This document shows positions 55,678 through 64,000 of a stretch of DNA of 64,000 nucleotides, in pieces. A program made the position numbers and the translations under genes. This stretch comes from Pithys albifrons albifrons. Its lineage: Eukaryota > Chordata > Aves > Passeriformes > Thamnophilidae. The DNA is taken from the NCBI RefSeq assembly GCF_047495875.1, contig NC_092486.1, positions 1,896,479 to 1,960,478 of the forward strand. Direction: 5' to 3'. Every line of letters begins with the position of its first letter. Position 1 is the first letter of the stretch. The notes under the pieces are model-generated. The model saw only the letters and a program-made list of their open reading frames with translations, made no database searches and was not told the origin of the DNA.

Positions 55678-56552
55678 TGAGCCACCAGTGTGTCCAGGTG
55701 GCCAAGAAGGCCAAGGGGATCCTGGCCTGGATCCAAACTAGCGTGGCCAGCAGGCCCAGGGCAGTGACCCTTCCCCTGGACTCTGCCTTGGGGAGGCCAC
55801 ACCTTGAGTGTTGTGTTCAGTTCTGGGCCCCTCAGTTGAGGCAAGAGATTGAGGGGCTGGAGCGGGGCCAGAGAAGAGCAACGAGGCTGGAGAAGGGACT
55901 GGATGTGGCACTGAGTGTCCTCTGAAACACCTCCAGGGACAGAGAATCCACCATGTCTTGATCCAACCCCACTGTGAGAATCCACCATGTCTTGATCCAA
56001 CCCCACTGTGATCACCAGCCCAGGGCACAGAGTGCCAGAGTGATCCCAGTGGGGTTGGATCAAGGGTTGGATTTGATGATCTCAGAGGTCTCTTCCAACC
56101 CAAGTGAGAAGAGCAACGAGGCTGGAGAAAGGACTGGAGCACAAGTGCTGTGGGGAGAGGCTGAGGGAGCTGGGGGTGTTCAGCCTGGAGAAGAGGAGGC
56201 TCAGAGGTGACCTCAGCACTGTCTGGAACTGCCTGAAGGGAAGTTGTGGCCAGGTGGGGGTTGGTCTCTTCTCCCAGGCACTCAGCAATAGGACAAGGGG
56301 GCACGATGGGCTCAAGCTCTGCCAGGGGAAATTGAAGTTGGAGAGCAGAAAGAAATTCTTTGCAGAGAGAGTGCTCAGGGATTGGAATGGGCTGCCCAGA
56401 GAGGGGGTGGATTCCCCATCCCTGGAGGGTTTGAACCTGAGCTTGGCCGTGGCACTGAGTGCCATGATCTGGTAAAGGGACTGGAGTTGGACCAAGGGTT
56501 GGACTTGATGATCTTGGAGGTCTTTTCCAACCCAATCCATTCTATGTTTCTC
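55678..56552 (+). mobile_element. CR1 3' end, composite
   Basis: Nearly the same layout as 52190-53030: ORF2 end, palindrome module with a duplicated gagaatccaccatgtcttga line (about 55945-55990), the junction ccaagtgagaagagcaacg at about 56100, ORF2 end again, then the tail. Confidence 0.88.
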
Positions 56553-57495
56553 CCACCTCAGTAAAACTGAGGTCCCAGAGTTGAGTTGGGGTCTCACCTG
56601 AGCTGAGCCGAGGAGGACAATCCCCTGCCCTGCCAGGACTCTGGAATTCCAGTCCTGTGAGAACACTTTGCTCTGGAAATCTCATTACCATTCTCGACTG
56701 TGCTGGTGTTTTAAGTAGAGCCTTAAAATGCCAGGCAGTTGGGAGGGTTTGTTTGGGTTTGGGGGCTCTTTGTTGTCTCTTTGTTTTTCATGAGGCGCTA
56801 ATTTGTGGTAATTGTGTTATGCAGCAGCGAGAGTTTGGGAGGAAGGGAATTATTGGTGTGTGTATTTTAGTAATAACGATTAGAGAGCCAGGAAAAAAAA
56901 TAATGAGATGGAAGAAAACATCTTATTAAAATGCTCACGTACTTGGGAAGAAAACTCCAGCTTGGTGCTTTAAAGGAATAAAAATGTGTCTGGTGTCTCT
57001 CAAGCACCTCCATCTCCTGGCAAGGCAGCAGGATACGAACTATACATTGCCACAGACAGCATTAATTTGGGGCAATTAGGGCAGATTAAAGAAGTGATTT
57101 TTGACTGCAGCACAAGGTGCGTGGGGGCTGCTGGTTCCTTTCGTGATTTGATGCTTTTAAGAGAGACACCCATCAAGGAGGGGGAAAAATAAAGCCCTGA
57201 CTTTTGTTGGTGGCGTTCCAGCAATACCTTAATATCTTAATTAGGGACACAGAGTGCTCTGGTGGGTTCACGGCTGAGCCAAAAGGCAGCTCAGGTTCCC
57301 CAGAGCAGAGCAGGTGGGGAGAGGAGCAAAGAGCTGCAGCAGGAGCCAGGAAGGAGTCCAGGGCAGGCAGAGGGAGAGGTGGCTCATCCTCAGCCTGCCC
57401 AGACCGAGGAGGGAGGCACAGCTGGGCTTGGCACAGGTTAAAGAGCAGCTCCAGGGCCCCCTCCCCATGCCCTGCTGTCCTTTTCCACCATCTTA
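56553..57495. other. Unassigned intergenic DNA
   Basis: AT-richer sequence around 56660-57240 without repeats. No gene recognised. Confidence 0.45.
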
Positions 57496-57499
57496 AAAC

Positions 57500-57622
57500 C
57501 TGGTTGTAATAATGCCAAGGTTATGGGTTCAATCCCCTATGTGGGCCCTTGACTTATGAGTTGGACTTGATGATCCTTCTGGGTCCCTTCCAACTCAGAA
57601 TATTCTGTGATTCTGTGATCTC
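57500..57622 (+). mobile_element. tRNA-Ile-derived SINE fragment with CR1 tail
   Basis: The left part (aataatgccaaggttatggg then ttcaatcccctatgtgggcc) matches the anticodon-arm to acceptor half of a tRNA-Ile, with a B-box-like ggttcaatccc. The right part (gttggacttgatgatccttc, then tattctgtgattctgtgat) is a CR1-type 3' tail. This is the plan of the songbird SINE known as TguSINE1, here lacking its 5' half. Confidence 0.75.
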
Positions 57623-58000
57623 ACGTTAACACCAACTGCCCCCTCCCTGCTCCCTCCAAGGTGAGTCCTCGGGGTGAGACAAAGCCAGGACAGTGATATT
57701 TGTCTCAGCCAAACCCTGAGATCAGTTCTTGCCCCTTAGGTCTAAAGACACACAACTACATTTTGCTTTGACTGTCCCCTCTGAGGCCTTAAAAGCCAGA
57801 AAATAACTCTCTCAAACCCTTTTTGGGTATTAGAAAGCAAAAATCTCTCATTTATTGCAGCTTCCCAGGAGTCCCTCCCAAGGGGTGCAGGACAAACTGC
57901 CGTGATGTTCCAACTCCATCCTGTCACCTGAGGACAGTATTGGACCTTTTTGCACCCACTTCCAAACCTGTCCCTGCCCTGGTACTGCCCTCCCTATGCC
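57623..58000. other. Unassigned intergenic DNA
   Basis: Nothing recognised. Confidence 0.4.
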
Positions 58001-58004
58001 CCTG

Positions 58005-58800
58005 AGACACTCCCCAAATCTGAGTTGGAGCTCCCAAACCGACTGTATCTTCACCTCCACCTTCTTCTTCATCTTCCCCTTCCTCCTCCTCCTCCCCCTG
58101 ACACGGTTTCCTCCTTCCTGGACCAGTTTCAAGGCTCTTTGACCACTTCCATGATCTGTTCTGTCTCTGCTCTGTCCTCCCCACGGCCCTGCCACGCTCC
58201 CCAGATCTGAGTCAGAGCTCCCAAACTGACTGTATCTTCATCATCTTCATCTTCATCTTCATCTTCATCTTCATCTTCCCCTTCCTCCTGCTTCCTGGAC
58301 CGGTTTCAAGGCTCTTTGACCACTTCCATGATCTGTTCTGTCTCCGCTCTGTCCTCCCCATGCCCCTGCCACACTCCCCAGATCTGAGTCAGAGCTCCCA
58401 AACTGACTGTACCTTCATCTTCATCTTCACCTTCATCCCCCTCCTCCCCCTGACCCAGTTTCCTGCTTCCTGGACCAGTTTCAAGGCTCTTTGATCACTT
58501 CCATGTTCTGTTCTGTCTCTGCTCTGTCCTCCCCACGCCCCTGCCACACTCCCCAGATCTGAGTCAGAGCTCCCAAACTGACTGTATCTTCATCATCTTC
58601 ATCATCTTCATCTTCACCTTCCTCCTGCTTCCTGGACCAGTTTCAAGGCTCTTTGACCACTTCCATGATCTGTTCTGTCTCTGCTCTGTCCTCCCCATGC
58701 CCCTGCCACACTCCCCAGATCTGAGTCAGAGCTCCCAAACTGACTGTATCTTCATCTTCACCTTCATCCTCCTCATCCTCCTCATCCCCCTGCCCCTGCT
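58005..58800. repeat. About 175-bp tandem repeat with TTCATC tracts
   Basis: Five copies marked by ctgagtcagagctcccaaac (near 58018, 58206, 58384, 58559 and 58719). Each has a variable cttcatcttcatctt microsatellite and ctcctcctcc tract, then ggaccagtttcaaggctctt and gatctgttctgtctctgctc. On the minus strand the microsatellite reads as Asp/Glu runs. Confidence 0.9.
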
Positions 58801-59595
58801 GTTTGCTGGGTCTCCTGCAGGTCTGTGCTCCAGGTGTCACCCTGGGGATCATCCTGTGCTGCCCACAACGTGCCAGGCCCCTAAACTTGATGGATCACCC
58901 CTTTGTTCTGGCGTGGCAGTTCCATCCTGAAGAGAAAGGCCCCAGGAAACTCAGCAGCCACATTTCTGCAGCTCCAGCTGTTGCTTTGGGCTTGGGGGGC
59001 TCTGGATCTGCTCCCTGGCACTCGGTGCCAGGAGGACTCAGTGCTGCCACGTTCCTGCCAAGCTGCTGATCCTGCTGTCATCAGCTCAGCCCCTTCCATG
59101 CCAAGGGCATCTCAGACAAGATGTGCTGATAAGCAAATAATGGGTAAATATGTGCCTATGGAAAGACTGAGACACCACTGAAAGCACATTCTCTGCCATC
59201 CTTTCCCTAAACCAGTTTTTTCCAGCAGTTGCTGCCTGGAGGTGGCAGTGGGTGACACGAGCTTTGCATTTGCAGTCCCCAAGTTCCAGATGAGAGTTGC
59301 CATATTTCAAGTGCAGCATCATTATGGTCTGAGCTGCTCAGAAAATGAAGTAAACAAGAGCTGCTGTTGGAGCACAGTGGGGAGGTGGAGGCTTTGCAGG
59401 GAGGAGAGGATTGTACACAGAGTCACAAAGTTTAACAGGGCCATGCAGGATGATCTGAGCCTGGACAGGGAATCAGTGCAGGGCACAAAATGCTCTCAGT
59501 GGCTGCAGTGAGAGAATGTTCCTGAACAGAGCCAGAATTCCTTCCCTGGGATTTTTCAGAACCACCTTTCTCCCAAGCAGTGAAGGGTTTGCTGT
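58801..59595. other. Unassigned intergenic DNA
   Basis: No feature recognised. The 5 bases 59591-59595 (gctgt) are the left target duplication of the next LTR. Confidence 0.45.
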
Positions 59596-60314
59596 TGTGC
59601 TGGTTAAAGGTGAAGCTGCAGGAGAAACAAACCCAACACTAAAGAGATTCTAAATCAGAGTCACAATTTAATACCAATATTGCAATCAATGCAATGGCAC
59701 AAAGAGCAATTGGGTTTAACCCCCAAGCCCAGCAGTCTAACCCAGCCCCCTGGGGCACAAACACAGGGGGGTTTGGTGGCCCCTGTGCTGAGCCCCACGT
59801 GGTTCCTCCGAGGCCAAAGGCAAAGGAGGGGACAAAGCTGTTGGTGCAGATGATGGCAGAGTCTGGTGGAGAGTGGGGGGCTCCTCCTGTGCAGGGTCTG
59901 CTCCTGCTCTGGATGCCAGGAGTGGTGCCAGAGGTGCCCAAAGGGCAAGATTGTCTCCCCTGAGGTTTGGGTGGGAGCCCCCAGTGCCTCCCCCAGGGCA
60001 GGGAGTTCCACCCTGGGGGATCTGACTCTGGCACTCAGGGGGGATTTTGGACTCGTTGCTGGCCCCTGAGCAGAGCTGAGCCCTCAGGTGGGTGTGGAGG
60101 TGCCAAGGAGTCCCTGCAGGGCAGTTCTCCCAGCTCCTCTGCCAGGCTTCTTTCCCAGCCAGCTCCCAGCCTGAGGGCTCAGCTGTGCCCTGGGCAGCTG
60201 CTGCCAATGGGCCCTTGGGAACAGTTGCTGGGCAATGGCCCAGAGGGTTTGGAATGCCCAGCTTTGGGCACCCCCACACTGGGACAAACTGGACCCACCT
60301 GCTCAGCTGGGACA
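59596..60314 (-). mobile_element. Complete solo LTR with 5-bp target duplication
   Basis: 719 bp from tgtgctggttaaagg to ctcagctgggaca (TG..CA), flanked on both sides by gctgt (59591-59595 and 60315-60319). A 5-bp duplication is usual for ERVL-type elements. Reverse complement carries an ATTAAA-like signal. No internal region or gene remains. Confidence 0.88.
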
Positions 60315-60319
60315 GCTGT

Positions 60320-61915
60320 GCTGGGGGCTCTGGGTGGCAAAGAGAGTGGTGAATGCTGAGGCCCAAGCCCAGCCCTAAACCCAGCTGTGATGTGGGTAAG
60401 ATAAAACAGGATGTGGGTTTATTTCTGTCCCAGGGATGTGACTCGGGTTGGGAGCTCCATGTGCCACTCTGGGTGCAGAGTCAGAGCTCTGGCCCCAAGG
60501 AAGGCTCTCCCTGGGCAGGAGAAAGGAGTTGGAAGGAGAAAGGGAGATGGTTTGGGGGGAAAATCAAGCCAGGGGGATGAGGGAAGGTGTGTCAGGGCAT
60601 TGGGTCTCGTGGCTTCTCACAGCAGATAAAAGCCTGAGTGAAAGATTTAAATGGTGTGACGGAGACAAACCTTCAATTCCCCCAAACTATTTTACATATT
60701 CAAGGTTAATGTCAAGCTAAAGCACAGAAAAGTGGCAGAAACTCCCACCTGAGGGAAGCAGCAGGAACAGGATGGGAAAGGACCCAGCAAGAGGCAGGAG
60801 GTAAACAAGAAAGAAGCAGGAGGGATGAAAACCAAGGCAGGCACTCAGCTCTGGACAGATTTGTTTCTGCAGAAGGTAAAAATCAATCCTCCTGAGGCTC
60901 CCAAACAGCCCCATCCTCTGTATGTGGTCAGATTTTATCAGATCATCCAGATAATCAATCAAAGCAGGCAATTCTTTGGGAGTTACACAGAAATCAACCT
61001 TTTCCAGCTCCTCTCTGTGATGAGGCAGCTTCCAGACCTGCAGCTGCACCCAAAACCCAGTGGCCAAAACCTTCCTCTGTTGAGAATTAAGAAATCACCC
61101 TCAGTTTTGATGATCTACCTCAACTGATGCAAAAAGATGGAGCTTGTGCAGCCAGAATCAGACTGTGCTTAAGTGATTGAGAAACATGGTGAAAAAGCCC
61201 CTATGAATCCCAAGATAGAAAATTTTAGAAATTTCTAATACTTAAACATCTTCTAATTGAGTGTGAATTCACAGGCAGATTTATATTACTGAAAAATTTC
61301 AGCCTTTTTTTTTTCAGTTTTTTTTTTTTTAATCCACGCTTTGAGTGCTCTGAGTTCTCCAAACGAGTTGGGTAATTTTTACCTTTATTTCATTTATCCA
61401 GCACATATAGTTCTTTCCATCAGTGCCTCTCCTAGACTTAAACATCTTGGAAATGAAGCTGTTCAGGGAAAGGAATTCAGCAGCACTGAGCACAAACTGC
61501 TCTCCAAACCTCAGACCACAACCTTGCAACATCTTCCAATCCTCCTATTCTCGACAAAAATTAATTGTCTCCGATGTCTGAGCAGCTGGATTGGGTTTTT
61601 TCCCTTTCTCAATACTCAGAATTTTGCAATTTATCTCCAACTCTGCTGTGTTTTAAGCTCCAGGCTGTCCCAGTCTTAAAAGACAGTGGAATAAGTTTAA
61701 ATAGCCAGCATTTAATATCTCTTGCCTTTGGGTGTGTTTTCTTTCTTATCCAAGCAGAAGCTGAACCCTGACTAAGATCTGAGGGGTGGTTTATCAAAGT
61801 AATGCTTTGCAATTCTTTGGGAACAAGAGAATAACTCATCATTTTGGGGCTGGAGCAGCTCAGGGAAGTTTCTCCCCCTCTGGCCCTGAGCTGGGCACCT
61901 TGGCAGGGTGTGCTG
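60320..61915. other. Unassigned intergenic DNA
   Basis: No gene recognised. T-runs at about 61305-61331. Confidence 0.45.
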
Positions 61916-61918
61916 GTT

Positions 61919-62020
61919 AAAGATGAACCAGCAGGAGAAATGAAAACAACACAAGAGAGATTAGAAGTCAGAGTTACAATTTAATAACAATATTGCAATA
62001 AATGCAGTGGCACAAAGAGA
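61919..62020 (-). mobile_element. LTR fragment, left part of a split copy
   Basis: tgtgctggttaaagatgaac to cacaaagagaaa, the same LTR family. It breaks off where a CR1 begins and appears to resume at 62594. Confidence 0.75.
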
Positions 62021-62593
62021 AATCAATTGGGTTGGAAAAGCCCTCTGAGATCATCAAGTCCAACCCTTGATCCAACCCCACTGTGATCACCAGCCCAGGG
62101 CACAGAGTGCCCTGGGCTGGTGATCACAGTAGGGTTGGATCAAGACATGGTGGATTCTCACAGTGGGGTTGGATCAAGACCTGGTGGATTCTCACAGTGG
62201 GGTTGGATCAAGACCTGGTGGATTCTCACAGTGGGGTTGGATCAAGACCTGGTGGATTCTCCCTCAGTGCCACATCCACAGAATCACAGAATGGATTGGG
62301 TTGGAAAAGCCCTCTGAGATCATCAAGCCCAACCCTTGGTCCAACTCCAGTCCCTTTACCAGATCATGGCACTCAGTGCCACGGCCAAGCTCAGGTTCAA
62401 ACCCTCCAGGGATGGGGAATCCACCCCCTCTCTGGGCAGCCCATTCCAATCCCTGAGCACTCTCTCTGCAAAGAATTTCTTTCTGCTCTCCAACTTCAAT
62501 TTCCCCTGGCAGAGCTTGAGCCCATCGTGCCCCCTTGTCCTATTGCTGAGTGCCTGGGAGAAGAGACCAACCCCCAGCTGGCCACAACTTCCC
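62021..62593 (-). mobile_element. CR1 3' ends inside an LTR, with 37-bp repeats
   Basis: Minus-oriented palindrome module (palindrome 62067-62143, one mismatch). Then comes a line of about 37 bp (cagtggggttggatcaagac, then ctggtggattct) repeated about four times to 62262, then a standard CR1 tail and ORF2 end to 62593. Confidence 0.82.
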
Positions 62594-62810
62594 AGGAAGG
62601 GAAAGAAAAAACCAGTTGGTGCAGAGGATGAAAGGCAAAGAAAACACTGTGTGAGATCTTTGCTTCCCAGTGCTGGATACTCAGAACCCCTTCGGGCAGG
62701 ATTTCATCTGCAATCAGAGGTGCAAAGCTGGAGACTGAACAGCTCCCCCTTGCCCAGGTCCTGTTTCTGGGCTGGTTTCACTCTGACTGCTTTCTGCTGG
62801 ACTTTGATGA
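62594..62810 (-). mobile_element. LTR fragment, right part of a split copy
   Basis: gggaaagaaaaaaccagttg resembles the segment near 40695 of the diverged LTR copy, so this seems to be the continuation of 61919-62020. It is diverged and its right end is uncertain. Confidence 0.55.
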
Positions 62811-62814
62811 ATCC

Positions 62815-63534
62815 TGTGCTGGTTTAAAGGTGAACCAGCAGGAGAAATGAACCCAACACTAAAGAGAGTCTAAGTCAGAGTTACAATTTAATACCAATAT
62901 TGCAATCAATGCAGTGGCACAAAGAGCAATTGGGTTTAACCCCCAAGCCCAGCAGTCTAACCCAGCCCCCTGGGGCACAAACACAGGGGGGTTTGGTGGC
63001 CCCTGTGCTGAGCCCCACGTGGTTCCCCCGAGGCCAAAGGCAAAGGAGGGGACAAAGCTGTTGGTGCAGATGATGGCAGAGTCTGGGGGAGAGTGGGGGG
63101 CTCCTCCTGTGCAGGGTCTGCTCCTGCTCTGGATGCCAGGAGTGGTGCCAGAGGTGCTCAAAGGCCAAGATTGTCTCCCCTCAGGTTTGGGTGGGAGCCC
63201 CCAGTGCCTCCCCCAGGGCAGGGAGTTCCAGCCTGGGGGATCTGACTCTGGCACTCAGGGGGGATTTTGGACTCGTTGCTGGCCCCTGAGCAGAGCTGAG
63301 CCCTCAGGTGGGTGTGGAGGTGCCAAGGAGTCCCTGCAGGGCAGTTCTCCCAGCTCCTCTGCCAGGCTTCTTTCCCAGCCAGCTCCCAGCCTGAGGGCTC
63401 AGCTGTGCCCTGGGCAGCTGCTGCCAATGGGCCCTTGGGAACAGTTGCTGGGCAATGGCCCAGAGGGTTTGGAATGCCCAGCTTTGGGCACACCCACACT
63501 GGGACAAACTGGGCCCACCTGCTCAGCTGGGGCA
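62815..63534 (-). mobile_element. Solo LTR, 720 bp, minus orientation
   Basis: tgtgctggtttaaaggtgaa to ctcagctggggca; flanks aatcc / agtcc match at four of five. Very similar to 59596-60314 apart from point changes. The long open frames across it are not genes. Confidence 0.85.
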
Positions 63535-63539
63535 AGTCC

Positions 63540-64000
63540 AAATTGGGAACACACAACTCCAGGGTGTCTTGCCAGAGCCAAGCACAAGGACTGCTCCTTT
63601 CCTGTCCATCTCCACCTGAGAACACCCTGGATGTGTTCAATGGCCCTCCTGATCTCAGTGCTCTCCAGGTGTTCTGCAATACATTCATTTTTCTCTGAGG
63701 ATTTGAGGGAAAAACCTCCTGTCTGTCCCTTCCTTCTGCTTCCAGAAGGTTGTCCCCTAACAGGGGATTGCCCACAGATGAGCTGCTACCTCGAGTGCAA
63801 CGTTAATGAATTAAACCATGAATACCAATTAATTTCCAGGTGCATTCCAGAGCTTGGAACAAGCCCCCAGCACAGGGAGGTCGTTGCCCAGCAGAACCAG
63901 AACCCAGGGAGGGGCTCAGATCTCTGATTTAGCCTCATTTTCCAGCAGATCGATGGAAATAGAGTTTCCTCTTCCTAAGACAGGCATCTAAAATAAACCT
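63540..64000. other. Unassigned DNA at window end
   Basis: No feature recognised. Confidence 0.4.

Noticed and set aside
57500..57560. tRNA-Ile gene
   Set aside because: Only the 3' half of the tRNA is present, with no D-arm or A box, and it runs into a CR1-type tail.
62914..63927. 337-codon open frame
   Set aside because: It overlaps a solo LTR and flank; the same peptide appears in every LTR copy and has no retroviral protein features.

Overview
This is vertebrate nuclear DNA, almost certainly from a bird and probably a songbird. It has intron-split genes with GT-AG boundaries, many CR1 LINE 3' ends, LTR retroelement copies, and a SINE fragment that looks like a tRNA-Ile-derived element spread by CR1. 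The first 36 kb is very GC-rich, gene-dense and saturated with tandem repeats, as expected of an avian microchromosome. There is no sign of prokaryotic organisation.

Left part (1-36.3 kb): three genes lie on the + strand in the order FIGLA, ADD2, SNRNP27. FIGLA (oocyte bHLH factor) enters from the left edge; its helix-loop-helix exon and two further exons are present, ending at 3952. ADD2 (beta-adducin, membrane-skeleton protein) is complete over 7399-26356, with 14 coding exons and about 2.2 kb of 3' UTR. Its reading frame is intact except for one surplus base in a C8 run of exon 14. SNRNP27 (27K U4/U6.U5 tri-snRNP protein) is complete over 31308-36037, with six coding exons and 155 residues. 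Nearly every intron, and the spacer between ADD2 and SNRNP27, is a minisatellite.

The most striking pattern is that several minisatellites are built from the last bases of an exon plus its 5' splice site. This is seen after the FIGLA bHLH exon (about 15 extra copies), ADD2 exon 4 (24 extra copies over 3.4 kb), ADD2 exon 12 (four 45-nt in-frame copies) and SNRNP27 exon 2 (about 40 copies of a roughly 22-bp unit). The introns therefore carry long arrays of decoy splice donors and, in two cases, possible in-frame mini-exons.

Right part (36.3-64 kb): no gene was recognised. It has lower GC and is filled with interspersed repeats: CR1 fragments in both orientations, six copies or fragments of one roughly 720-bp LTR (one bounded by a perfect 5-bp target duplication), the SINE fragment, a CCCAT pentamer satellite and a roughly 175-bp tandem repeat. 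The CR1 copies repeatedly contain a 77-bp near-perfect palindrome and share an unusual composite 3' end with the same breakpoints at four loci, so this part may contain an undescribed CR1 lineage.

All splice sites were chosen by reading frame and resemblance to the known vertebrate proteins. No alignment, transcript evidence or repeat-library search was available.
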